From positions 11,480,972 through 11,544,971 of the forward strand of contig NC_045146.1 in the NCBI RefSeq assembly GCF_008831285.2: 64,000 bases of DNA. Direction: 5' to 3'. A program made the translations under genes and the position numbers. Positions 25,300 through 37,893 of the stretch are shown here, piece by piece (position 1 is the first letter of the stretch; every line of letters starts with the position of its first letter). The stretch comes from Nymphaea colorata. Its lineage: Eukaryota > Streptophyta > Magnoliopsida > Nymphaeales > Nymphaeaceae. The notes beneath the pieces are model-generated. The model ran no database searches and was not told the DNA's origin. It was given only the letters and a program-made list of their open reading frames with translations.

Positions 25300-26530
25300 A
25301 GACCTGGGAACTGATGAAGGAACTTGATGAAGCAATATCTCTACCATCAAGTTGAAAATGTCAATTAGATGCAATTGGGAAAATTGACTGACTGGTTGTC
25401 AAAATCAATGCATAGCCAACTTGATGCATTGGTATAATTGTCAGTTTTAGGAGTGTATGTGTGATCGTCTCATTGTGTGGGCAAAAGATACGATGAACCT
25501 CATCCGACAAAGGGGTGAAGAGTCCCGTGAGACCTGGGGACTGCTCAAGGATGTAGATTAAGCAACGTTCGCTCCATCAAGTTAAAATTGTCAATTAGTT
25601 GTATTTGAAATAATTGGCTGACTAACAGACACAACCAACGCATGGCCAACTTGATCCATTGGTATAATGGTTAGTTTTAGGACTTTATGTGTAATCGTCT
25701 CATTATGAGGGAAAAGATACGTTGAACCTCGTCCAACAAAGGGGTAAACAGTCCCATGAGACCTGGGGACAGTTCAAGGATGTGGATAAAGCAACGTTCG
25801 CTCCATCAAGTTAAAATTATCAATTAGTTGCATTTGAAATAATTGGCTGACTGAAAGACACAACCAATGCATGCCCAACTTGATGCATTGGTACAATGGC
25901 CAGTTTTATGATGTTATGTATGATCTTCACGTATGGGCGCAAAAGATGCGATGAACCCGACTCAACAAGATGAGAAACAGTCCCGTGAGACCTGGGAACT
26001 GATGAAGGAACTTGATGAAGCAATATCTCTACCATCAAGTTGAAAATGTCAATTAGATGCAATTGGAATAATTGGCTGACTGGTTGTCAAAATCAGTGCA
26101 TAGCAAACTTGATGCATTGGTATAAATGGCCAGTTTTAGGAGTTTATGTGTGATCGTGTCATTGTGTGGGCAAAAGATACGATGAACCTCGTCCGACAAA
26201 GGGGTAAAGAGTCCCGTGAGACCTGGGGACTGCTCAAGGATGTGGATGAAGCAACGTTCGCTCCATCAAGTTAAAATTGTCAATTAGTTGCATTTGAAAT
26301 AAATGGCTGACTAACAGACACAACCAATGCATGGCCAACTTGATGCATTGGTATAATGGTTAGTTTTAGGACTTTATGTGTGATCGTCTCATTGTGTGGG
26401 CAAAAGATGCGATGAACCTCGTCCAACAAAGGGTAAACAGTCCCATGAGACCTGGGGACTGCTTAAGGATGTGGATGAAGCAACGTTCGCTCCATCAAGT
26501 TAAAATTGTCAATTAGTTGCATTTGAAATA
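25300..26530. repeat. ~1.2-kb satellite block, first copy
   Basis: Shares private variants with about 27355-28590 at an offset of about 2059 bp (GGAGTGTATGTG, GATGTAGATTAAGCAACG, ATGCCCAACTTGATGCATTGGTACAATGG split over the two copies). The two differ mostly by single-base insertions or deletions. Confidence 0.8.
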
Positions 26531-27354
26531 ATTGGCTGACTGAAAGACACAACCATTGCATGGCCAACTTGATGCATTGGTAAATGGCCTTTTTTATGAT
26601 GTTATGTTGATCTTCACGTTATGGGCGCAAAAGATGCGATGAACCCTGTTCAACAAGATGGGAAACCAGTCCCGTGAGACCTGGGAACTGATGAAGGAAC
26701 TTGATGAAGCAATATCTCTACCATCTAGTTAAAATGTCAATTAGATGCAATTGGAAAATTGGCTGACTGGTTGTCAAAATCAATGCATAGCCAACTTGAT
26801 GCATTGGTATAATGGTCAGTTTTAGGAGTTTATGTGTGATCGTCTCATTGTGTGGGCAAAGATACGATGAACCTCGTTCGACAAAGGGGTAAGAGTCCCG
26901 TGAGACCTGGGGACTGCTCAAGGATGTGGATGAAGCAACGTTCGCTCCATCAAGTTAAAATTGTCAATTAGTTGCATTTGAAATAAATGGCTGACTAACA
27001 GACACAACCAATGATGGCCAACTTGATGCATTGGTATAATGGTTAGTTTTAGGACTTTAAGTGTGATCGTCTCATTGTGGGGCCAAAGATACGATGAACC
27101 TCGCCGACAAAGTGGTAAAGAGTTCCATGAGACCTGGGGACTGCGAAAGGATGTGGATGTAGCAACGTTCGCGCCATCAAGTTAAAATTGTCAATTAGTT
27201 GCATTTGAAATAATTGGCTGACTGAAAGACACAACCAATGCATGGCCAACTTGATGCATTGTTATAATGGCCAGTTTTATGATGTTATGTATGATCTTCA
27301 CATTATGGGCTCAAAAGATGCGATGAACCTATTCAACAAGATGGGAAACAGTCC

Positions 27355-28590
27355 CGTGAGACCTGGGAACTGATGAAGGAACTTGATGAAGCAATATCTC
27401 TACCATCAAGTTGAAAATGTCAATTAGATGCAATTGGGAAAATTGACTGACTGGTTGTCAAAATCAATGCATAGCCAACTTGATGCATTGGTATAATTGT
27501 CAGTTTTAGGAGTGTATGTGTGATCGTCTCATTGTGTGGGCAAAAGATACGATGAACCTCATCCGACAAAGGGGTGAAGAGTCCCGTGAGACCTGGGGAC
27601 TGCTCAAGGATGTAGATTAAGCAACGTTCGCTCCATCAAGTTAAAATTGTCAATTAGTTGTATTTGAAATAATTGGCTGACTAACAGACACAACCAACGC
27701 ATGGCCAACTTGATCCATTGGTATAATGGTTAGTTTTAGGACTTTATGTGTAATCGTCTCATTATGAGGGAAAAGATACGTTGAACCTCGTCCAACAAAG
27801 GGGTAAACAGTCCCATGAGACCTGGGGACAGTTCAAGGATGTGGATAAAGCAACGTTCGCTCCATCAAGTTAAAATTATCAATTAGTTGCATTTGAAATA
27901 ATTGGCTGACTGAAAGACACAACCAATGCATGCCCAACTTGATGCATTGGTACAATGGCCAGTTTTATGATGTTATGTATGATCTTCACGTTATGGGCGC
28001 AAAAGATGCGATGAACCCGACTCAACAAGATGAGAAACAGTCCCGTGAGACCTGGGAACTGATGAAGGAACTTGATGAAGCAATATCTCTACCATCAAGT
28101 TGAAAATGTCAATTAGATGCAATTGGAATAATTGGCTGACTGGTTGTCAAAATCAGTGCATAGCAAACTTGATGCATTGGTTATAATGGCCAGTTTTAGG
28201 AGTTTATGTGTGATCGTGTCATTGTGTGGGCAAAAGATACGATGAACCTCGTCCGACAAAGGGGTAAAGAGTCCGTGAGACCTGGGGACTGCTCAAGGAT
28301 GTGGATGAAGCAACGTTCGCTCCATCAAGTTAAAATTGTCAATTAGTTGCATTTGAAATAAATGGCTGACTAACAGACAGAACAATGCATGGCCAACTTG
28401 ATGCATTGGTATAATGGTTAGTTTTAGGACTTTATGTGTGATCGTCTCATTGTGTGGCAAAAGATGCGATGAACTCGTCCAACAAAGGGGTAAACAGTCC
28501 CATGAGACCTGGGGCTGCTTAAGGATGTGGATGAAGCAACGTTCGCTCCATCAAGTTAAAATTGTCAATTAGTGCATTTGAAATAATTGG
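27355..28590. repeat. ~1.2-kb satellite block, second copy
   Basis: Partner of about 25300-26530. Differences such as GTCCGTGAG for GTCCCGTGAG near 28273 and GGGGCTGC for GGGGACTGC near 28511 are single-base losses in short runs. Confidence 0.8.
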
Positions 28591-29077
28591 CTGACTGAAA
28601 GACACAACTATGCATGGCCAACTTGATGCATTGGTATAATGGCCAGTTTTATGATGTTATGTATGATCTTCACGTTATGGTGCAAAAGATGTGATGAACC
28701 TCTGTTCAACAAGATGGGAAACAGTCCCGTGAGACCTGGGAACTGATGAAAACTTGATGAAGCAATATCTACCATCAAATTAAAAATGTCAATTAGATGC
28801 AATTGGGATAATTGGCTGACTGGTTGTCAAAATCAATGCATAGCCAACTTGATGCATTGGTATAATGGTCAGTTTTAGGAGTTTATGTGTGATCGTCTCA
28901 TTGTGTGGGCAAAAGATACGATGAACCTCGTCCGACAAAGGGGTAAAGAGTCCCGTGAGACCTGGGGACTGCTCAAGGATGTGGATGAAGCAACGTTCGC
29001 TCCATCAAGTTAAAATTGTCAATTAATTGCATTTGAAATAAATGGCTGACTAACAGACACAACCAATGCATGGCCAA

Positions 29078-29177
29078 NNNNNNNNNNNNNNNNNNNNNNN
29101 NNNNNNNNNNNNNNNNNNNNNNNNNNNNNNNNNNNNNNNNNNNNNNNNNNNNNNNNNNNNNNNNNNNNNNNNNNNNN
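29078..29177. other. Assembly gap (100 N) inside the satellite
   Basis: Exactly 100 undetermined bases follow TGGCCAA within a monomer and precede TGAGACCTGGG. A round 100 usually marks a gap of unknown size, so the true array length is not known. Confidence 0.98.
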
Positions 29178-32100
29178 TGAGACCTGGGACTGCCTCAAGG
29201 ATCTTGATGTACAACGTCCCCTCCATCAAGTTAAAAATGTCAATTAGATGCAATTGGAATAAATGGTTGACTGATTGACACAACCAATGCATGGCCAACT
29301 TGATGCTTCGATATAATGGTCAGTTTAGGATTTTATGTGTCATCGTCTCATTATGAGCGCAAAAGATACGAATGAACCTCGTCCAACAAGGGTGTAAATG
29401 TCTCTGTGAGACCTGGGACTGCTCAAGGATCTTGATGATGCAACGCCCCTCCATCAAGTTAAAAATGTCAATTGGATGAAATTGAAAAAAATGTTGACTC
29501 AAATGACACAACAATGCATGACAAATTTGACGCTTCGATATAATGGCCAGTTTTAGGAGTTTATGTGTGATCATTTCATTATGAGCGCAAAAGACGATGA
29601 ACCCTCCACACAGGGTGTAAATAGTCTCGAGACCTGGGAACTGCTCAAGGATCTTGATAAAGCAACATCCCTTCCATCAAGTGAAAAATGTCAATGGGAT
29701 GAAATTGGAATAAGTGATTGGACTGATTGACACAATCAATGCATGGCCCACATGATGCATCGGTTTCATGGTCAGTTTTATGAGGTTATGTGTGATCTTC
29801 TCATTATGAGCGCAAAAGATGCGATGAACCCTGTTCAACAAGATGGGAAACAGTCCCGTGAGACCTGGGAACTGATCAAGGAACTTGATGAAGCAATATC
29901 TCTACCATCAAGTAGAAATTGTCAATTAGATTTAATTGGGATAATTGGTTAACTGGTTGTCAAAATCAATGCATAGCCAACTTGATGCATTGTATAATTG
30001 TCAGCTTTAAGAGTTTATATATGATTGTCTCTTTATGAGCGCAAAGGATACGATGAACCTCGTCCACGTGGGGTTAAACAGTCCCGTGAGACCTGGGAAC
30101 TGCCCAAGGATCTTAACGAAGCAACGTCCCCTCATCAAGTTAGAATTGTCAATTGGATGAAATTGGAAAAAATGATTGCCAAATGACACAACTAATGCAT
30201 GACAAACTTGACGCTTGATATAAAGGTAAGTTTTAGGTTATGTGTGATCGTCTCATTATGAGTGCAAAAGATACGATGAACCTCGTCCAACATGAGGGTA
30301 AATAGTCTCTTGAGACCTGGGGGACTGCGCAAGGATCTTGATGATACAACGTCCCCTCCATCAAGTTAAAATTGCCAATTAGATGCAATTGAAATAAATG
30401 GTTGACTGATAGACACAACCAATGCATGGCCAACTTGAATGCATTGGTATAATGGTCAGTTTTAGGAGTTTATGTGTGATCATTTCATTATGAGCGCAAA
30501 GGCGCGATGAACCTCCACCACATGAAATTAACAGTCCCGCGAGACCTGGGAACTGCTCAAGGATCTTGATGAAACAACATCCCTTCCATCAAGTGAAAAT
30601 GTCAATTGGATGAAATTGGATAAGTGATTGACTGATTGACACAACCAATGCATGGCCCACATGATGCATCGGTTTCATGGTCAGTTTTATGGGTTATGTG
30701 TGATCTTCTCATTATGAGCGAAAAAGATGCGATGACCCTGTTCAACAAGATGGGAAACAGTCCCGTGAGACCTGGAACTGATCAAGGAACTTATAAAGCA
30801 ACATCTCTACCATCAATAGAAATTGTCAATTAGATTTAATTGGGATAATCGGCTAACTGGTTGTCAAATCAATGCATAGCCAACTTGATGCATTGGTATA
30901 ATGGTAAGCTTTAAGAGTTTTTTTATGATTGTCTCTTATGAGCCAAAGGGTACTGAACCTCGTCCCTGCCCAAGATCTTGATGAAGCAACGTCCCCTCCA
31001 TCAAGTTAAAAATGTCAGTTGGATGAAATTGAAAAAAAATGTTTGTCAAATTGACACAACTAATGCATGACAAATTTGACGTTCGATATAAAGGCCAGTT
31101 TTAGGAGTTTATGTGTCATCGTCTCATTATGAGCGCAAAAGATACGAAGAACCTCGTCCAACAAGGGTGTAAATAGTCTCTTGAGACCTGGGGACTGCTC
31201 AAGGATCTTGATGATACAACGTCCCTCCATCAAGTTAAAATTGCCAATTAGATGCAATTGAAATAAATGGTTGACTGATAGACACAACCAATGCATGGCC
31301 AACTTGATGCTTCGATATAATGGTCAGTTTTACTAGTTTATGTGTCATCGTCTCATTATGAGCGCAAAAGATACGAAGAACCTCGTCCAACAAGGGTGTA
31401 AATAGTCTCTTGAGACCTGGGGACTGCTCAAGGATCTTGATGATGCAACGTCCCCTCCATCAAGTTAAAATTGCCATTAGATGCAATTGAAATAAATGGT
31501 TGACTGATAGACACAACCAATGCATGGCCAACTTGATGCATTGGTATAATGGTCAGTTTTAGGAGTTTATGTGTGATCATTTCATTATGAGCGCAAAAGA
31601 CGCGATGAACCCTCCACCACATGAGATTAAACAGTCCCGCGAGACCTGGGAACTGCTCAAGGATCTTGATGAAGCAACATCCCTTCCATCAAGTTAAAAA
31701 TGTCAATTGGATGAAATTGGAATAAGTGATTGACTGATTGACACAACCAATGCATGGCCGACATGATGCATCGGTTTCATGGTCAGTTTTATGAGGTTAT
31801 GTGTGATCTTCTCATTATGAGCGCAAAAGATGCGATGAACCCTGTTCAACAAGATGGGAAACAGTCCCGTGAGACCTGGGAACTGATCAAGGAACTTGAT
31901 GAAGCAATATCTCTACCATCAAGTAGAAATTGTCAATTAGATTTAATTGGGATAATTGGTTAACTGGTTGTCAAAATCAATGCATAGCCAACTTGATGCA
32001 TTGGTATAATTGTCAGCTTTAAGAGTTTATATATGATTGTCTCTTTATGAGCGCAAAGGATACGATGAACCTTGTCCAACGTGGGGTTAAACAGTCCCGT

Positions 32101-34690
32101 GAGACCTGGGAACTGCCCAAGGATCTTAATGAAGCAACGTCCCCTCCATCAAGTTAGAATTGTCAATTGGATGAAATTGAAAAAAATGATTGCCAAATTG
32201 ACACAACTAATGCATGACAAACTTGACGCTTTGATATAAAGGTCATTTTTAGGAGTTTATGTGTGATGGTCTCATTATGAGTGCAAAAGATACGATGAAT
32301 CTCGTCCAACATGAGGGTAAATAGTCTCTTGAGACCTGGGGACTGCGCAAGGATCTTGATGATGCAACGTCCCTTCCATCAAGTAAAAATTGTCAATTAG
32401 ATGCAATTGAAATAAATTGTTGACTGTTAGACACAACCAATGCATGGCCAACATGATGCATTGGTATAATGGTCAGTTTTAGGAGTTTATGTGTGATCAT
32501 TTCATTATGTGCGCAAAAGACGCGATGAACCCTCTACCACTTGAGAGTAAACAGTTCCGTGAGAACTGGGAACTGCTCAAAGATCTTGATGAAACAACAT
32601 CCCTTCCATCAAGTGAAAAATGTCAATTGGGTGAAATTGGAATAAATGATTGACTGATTGACATAACCAATGCATCGCCCACATGATGCATCGGTATCAT
32701 GGTCAGTTTTTTGGGGTTGTGTGTGATCTTCTCATTATGAGCACAAAAGATGCGATGAACCCTGTTCAACAAGATGGGAAACAGTCTCGTGAGACCTGGG
32801 AACTGATCAGGGAACTTGATGAAGCAATATCCCTACCATCAAGTTGAAAATGACAATTAGACGCAATTGTGATAATTAGCTAACTGATTGTAAAAATCAA
32901 TGCATAGCCAACTTGATGCATTGGTATAATGGTCAACTTTTGGAGTTTATGTCTGATTGTCTCATTATGAGTGCAAAAGATATGATGAACCTCGTCCAAC
33001 ATGGGGTTAAACAGTCCTGTGAGACCTAGGAACTGCCCAAGGATCTTGATGAAGCATCGTCCCCTCCATCAAGTTAAAAATGTCAATTGGATGAAATTGG
33101 AAAAAATGATTGCCAAATTGACACAACCAATGCATGGCAAACTTGACGCTTCGATATAATGGTCAGTTTTAGGAGTTTATGTGTGATCATCTCATTATGA
33201 CGGCAAAAGATACGATGAACCTCGTCCAACAAGGGGGTAAATTGTCTTGTGAGACCTGGGGACTGCTCAAGGATCTTGATGATACAACGTCCCCTCCATC
33301 AAGTTAAAATTGCCAATTAGATGCAATTGAAATAAATGGTTGACTGATAGACACAACCAATGCATTGGTCAGTTTTAAGAGTTTATGTGTGATCATTTCA
33401 TTATGAGCGCAAAAGACGCGATGAATCCTCCACCACATGAGATTAAACAGTCCCCCGAGACCTGGGAACTGCTCAAGGATCTTGATGGAGCAACATCCCT
33501 TCCATCAAGTGAAAAATGTCAATTGGATGAAATTGGAATAACTGATTGACTGATTGACACAACCAATGCATGGCCCACATGATGCATCGGTTTCATGGTC
33601 AGTTTTATGAGGTTATGTGTGATCTTCTCGTAATGAGCGCAAAAGATGCGATGAACCAAGTTCAACAAGATGGGAAACAGTCTCGTGAGACCTGGGAACT
33701 GATCAAGGAACTTGATGAAGCAATATCTCTACCATCAAGTAGAAGTTGTCAATTAGATTTAATTGGGATAATTGGCTAACTGGTTGTCAAAATCAATGCA
33801 TAGCCAACTTCATGCAGTGGTATAATGGTCAACTTTAGGAGTTTATGTATGATCGTCTCTTTATGAGCGCAAAGGATACGATTAACCTCGTCCATCGTGG
33901 GTTTAAACAATCCTGTGAGACCTGGGAACTGCCCAAGGATCTTGATGAAACAACGTCCCCTCCATCAACTTAAAAATGTCAATTGGATGAAATTGGAAAA
34001 AATGATTGCCAAATTGACACAACCAATGCATGGCAAACTTGACGCTTCGATATAATGTTTAGTTTTAGGAGTTTATGTGTGATAATCTCACTATGAGGGC
34101 AAAAGATACGATGAACCTCGTCCAACATGGGGGTAAATTGTCTCGTGAGACCTGGGCACTGCTCGAGGATCTTGATGATGTAACGTCCCCTCCATCAAGT
34201 TAAAATTGCCAATTAGATGCAATTGAAATAAATGGTTGATTGATAGACACAACCAATGCATGGCCAACTTGATGCATTGGTATAATGGTCAGTTTTAGGA
34301 GTTTATGTGTGATCATTTCATTATGAGCGCAAAAGACGCGATGAACCCTCCACCACATGAGATTAAACAGTCCCGCGGGACCTGGGAACTGCTCAAGGAT
34401 CTTGATGAAGCAACATCCCTTCCACCAAGTGAAAAATGTCAATTGGATGAAATTGGAATAAGTGATTGACTGATTGACACAACCAATGCATGGCCCACAT
34501 GATGCATCGGTTTCATGGTCAATTTTATGAGGTTATGTGTGATCTTCTCATTATGAGCGCAAAAGATGCGATGAACCCTGTTCAACAAGATGGGAAACAG
34601 TCCCGTGAGTCCTGGGAACTGATCAAGGAACTTGATGAAGCAATATTTCTACCAATGCATGGTCAACTTGATGCATCAATATGATTTTCA
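29178..34690. repeat. Right-hand satellite subfamily with ~920-bp tetramer
   Basis: Monomers right of the gap differ from those on the left (GGATCTTGATGATGCAACGTCCC, ATGCATCGGTTTCATGG). The marker CGGTTTCATGG or its variant CGGTATCATGG recurs near 29760, 30669, 31771, 32691, 33587 and 34507. Most steps are about 890-930 bp (four monomers), with one of about 1100 bp (five). Four copies carry an open frame of 64-69 codons (29743, 31754, 33570, 34490). Confidence 0.85.
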
Positions 34691-34699
34691 GCTTTAAGA

Positions 34700-34950
34700 G
34701 GTTATGAGTCAACAATTTGCAGATCTGATAAGATCATAAGACAAGGGATTTCGATCCAGACCTAAGATTTTATAGATTAGATAAGACCACTTATCCATGT
34801 TGAACGATTTCTTGTTCAGATAAGACCATTGATCTATACCCACAATTAGATCCAAATCTGATGATTTTTGAATCAGATAATGCCATTGATCCAGACTCAC
34901 AAACATATCCAACACATAAAGTCATTGATTTAGACCCGTCTTCATACACA
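34700..34950. repeat. Degenerate ~56-bp tandem repeat, block 3
   Basis: Units share AGATAAGACCA, TTGATC and CCCACAA with the blocks at 11030-11290 and 12850-13320. The satellite thus sits between two stretches of the same older repeat. Confidence 0.7.
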
Positions 34951-37430
34951 TGAAAAATTGGGGAATGTTGCAAATCAAGTTTTCTGTGATCAGTATTTTC
35001 CGGTTGGTATCTTCTTCGTTGATTTCTGGTTGAGGATCTTTTTCGTAAACAAACTTGTTCTTTCAGGTGCTATTAATTGGGACAATGTTAGTTTGGCATT
35101 CCCTTTTGGATCTTTATGCTTTAACAACTTCAATTGGGTTCAACGTTTGAAACCCTTCTTTTCAAAGTTATGGTGCTCGCATAATGTTTGTCTTTTTGCT
35201 TACATCAGTTCCTTTTTTTCGGGTGAAACAGTTTCACTTGTGGGCTGTCATGGAAGTTTTCTGAGGGATGTTCTCTTTGATTTGGCAAATAGGCTGCCGA
35301 TATTTCAGTTTTTTGCTTGTACATTTTTCTCTTGATATTGTTGTTTTGTTTCCATATCTGGAATCCTTTCAATCTTTAATGCAATTGTAATCCGGGTTCA
35401 TGAGACTTGAAGTTACAGTTGTAATTTACAACTTTAGTTTATTCATTATGTTGAATAATTGAAGTGTTGGCAATCCCATCTTTTTAATGGATGCACTCCG
35501 ATTAATGTTTGTGTGGAATACATGGTGCTAAGCCATGTTCAAATCTGTTGTTGGTTTCTGCTAATATTGGCCTCTATATTTAAAACATCAAGAACAATGG
35601 ACTCGGTGGGATTCCTTCTAGTAGTATGAAGATGAACATCTGCCTTTGGATAAGGGCACAGTGCCTCATACATTCATTGCTTGTACATCGTGTTAGTTCT
35701 TCCTTTTGCATATGTATCGATAGATGGTTTTTATTGGTCGCTACTAATGTTGCCCTCTAATTAAAGCTTGATGAACACTGAACTCAGGGTTCCTTCCAAA
35801 AGTACTCTAGTGTGATCTTCTTTTGGGTAAAGACGCCATGTACTTAAATGAATTGCTAGTTCTTTGCTGCTTATTTCAGCTTGAGTTTTTATTACAATGA
35901 GTTCGTAGTTTGTTTTTTATTAAAACTTTGGTTTTTATTGCACTACACATACTTTCACTTGTTTTTTTTAATTGTTTGTAGCAAATTTTGAAGTGCATGC
36001 ATTCTTCTATATTCTTTTCATGTTGTATGGTTATAATTTTTTTCTGATATCATTTATTAGCAATTCTTTTGGTACTGCCAAACTATGGGCTAGCTCTACA
36101 TTTGTGACAATGTTAGAGAAGGTTTTAGTTACTGAAAGCAAATTTTTGGGCCTTGTTGATTGTCCATCAAAGTTTAGGCTGTTTGATTTGGCTATAGAAT
36201 GTTTGGATGATATGCTTTTCAGCACAAGTTAAAAAAAATGGTTCTCTGTTGGTTAAATGCACAAGGCTTGTGAAGGATATATCTAGTCTACTACTGGTCA
36301 GATTGCATGCCTTCTTGTTTCTTGTTCAACCATTATTCATCTTAAGCCATATATATATCATTGTCTTTTTGTAGCTCTTGTTTAGTCGCTCTACGCTCTT
36401 CCATCTCAATAAGAGCAGAGTTAGATTCCTAAGCTGAAGAGTTCTTTCTATTTTTCTTTCTTTCCATTCTTAAGTGCTGCATTATGTAGATATACTATAT
36501 TGGCCAGTTAGTTTATAAAACTATTTTTTTGGTCCCAGCGGCTTTTGATCTTTATGTCACTATTCTACAGATCAAGTTACAATAAAAAGCCCCACAACTA
36601 TGCCTTTTTTGAAACACAATCATTTTACAGTACGTTCATCATTTAGTCTTGATATTGAAAGGTAAGACATCAATTGCATTTTCAACTGAAACATGGGTTA
36701 GCAAAGCTAGTGGGGTTTGGTGGTTTTGTTAACCATTGTGGTATCTTTCGCTTGATACTTTAACCTATGAAAATGTTGGTTTAGGGCATTGTTCACTTCT
36801 GCCTTTACTTTTAGAAACACACCTATTTTCTGCATTGCTCAAACAAAAATAATCTTTTCCCAACTAACCGTAGGCTATCACATAATCTGGTGTATTCAAT
36901 GTGATAAAAGAAGTACAATATTAAAACAAATTGTAAGATCATTTGTTTGTCTCTGAACATTGGAAGTTATATGCAACCATATGCAATTTAGTTGATTTCT
37001 CTTTTCTAATCAGTGAGGTGTAACCTTGTTTAATTGTTTTCTTGTTAGCAATTCTAGAAAGTTGTAGGCTTTCGATCGCCTACAGGTGCGAGCTTTGTTG
37101 CAACTCCGTTCATTCTACCGTATCTATTTTCTAGATTCCACGTTCTAGATCCAAATTTATGTAATCTGAACAAATAAAATAAGGTAATATGGCTCTTTTT
37201 TCTAGTTTCCAAAAGCCGATCTTTTTAAGTGACAATCATATTGATATTGGTCTTCTCTTGTAGAGATCCCTATCGATATAGGTAGCCACAGCTTTTAGAC
37301 GAGAGAAATGGAGAGAGAGTTCAAATAAAATCGAACTTGACTTTTATGGTAAACCGTAAGCAACAAGATAAGTCCAAAATTTTCCAAAGTAATCTTAAAA
37401 AGACTATCCGTGTTATTCATTAATGGAAAG
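34951..37430. other. Unassigned AT-rich region with two plain open frames
   Basis: Open frames at 34958-35335 (125 codons, Phe/Leu-rich) and 35972-36232 (86 codons, ending near SKFRLFDLAIECLDDM) lie on the plus strand. Neither shows a family signature, and the T-rich composition explains their Phe content. I find no RNA gene or terminal repeats here. Confidence 0.4.
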
Positions 37431-37559
37431 GAAGGAAATCAATTTAAGAAACCCAAAATGTTAACCCAACGGTCATGGTAATTTGCTTTCCTTAAAATGT
37501 AAATCCAGACAAACTTCCAAGGTCCCTCTCGATGAAACACTCCTCTCCCTTTCCTCTCG

Positions 37560-37893
37560 ATTAAAGCTCTCAACCGCAGGCTGCGTCTCCCGTCTTCTTC
37601 TTCAACTGCAATGCCACCTCCGAGCTCCCTCTCTTCTTCAAGGTATGCACTGAACCTTCGTTCTCCACTCCCTCTCCCTTTCTCTCGCTGATCTGAGTAG
37701 GCCATGGCCCACACGAAACGCCTTTCTCTGCTTAGACACTCATTCTTTGTCTCTGATTTACAGCGCTGACCTGCGGAACGAAGGCGGTCCAGCCCTATTC
37801 GCTGGTCGGTGTTCTCATATGAGGTCTTTGAAACATCCTCTTCTCTCTTTCTTTGGCTAGGGCTCTGCGTCTGCCATGGCCAACGCAGCTCTT
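37560..37893 (+). other. Candidate 5' exons of an unidentified plus-strand transcript
   Basis: A CT-rich leader carries ATGCCACCTCCGAGC at about 37611, followed by a donor-like TTCAAG/GTATGC. An acceptor-like TTTACAG at about 37763 opens the next block. Joining the two keeps the frame open, reading MPPPSSLSSS then SADLRNEGGPALFAGRCSHM. A third block after TTGGCTAG contains ATGGCCAACGCAGCTCTT directly followed by GTATGT, a strong donor, and could instead carry the start codon. I recognise no product and could not connect these blocks to a downstream gene with confidence. Confidence 0.3.

Larger units (their letters stand above)
13971..34690. repeat. ~230-bp satellite array, about 90 monomers
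   Basis: The array repeats a unit of about 230 bp; marker AATGCATGG/AGC occurs at 15141, 15371, 15601 and 15831, exactly 230 apart. Each unit contains a dyad CCAATGCAT-N10-ATGCATTGG, then GTATAATGG, CAGTTTTA, a GCAAAAGAT(A/G)CGATGAACC block, CCGTGAGACCTGGG and CCATCAAGTT. Three monomer types alternate in the left two thirds (trimer near 690 bp); a tetramer near 920 bp runs on the right. All open frames inside it, including the recurrent 60-80-codon ones on both strands, are fragments of this unit. Since 230 is not a multiple of three, no long frame can run through. The array is flanked on both sides by the 56-bp repeat. Confidence 0.95.

Noticed and set aside
13971-34690. CRISPR-like or multi-gene reading of the regular repeats
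   Set aside because: The whole 230-bp unit repeats without unique spacers, in plant nuclear DNA; this is a satellite. Its many 60-110-codon frames are copies of the same unit in different frames.
34958-36232. Two plus-strand frames of 125 and 86 codons as genes
   Set aside because: Phe/Leu-rich composition follows from T-rich DNA; no conserved motif or splice partner was found.
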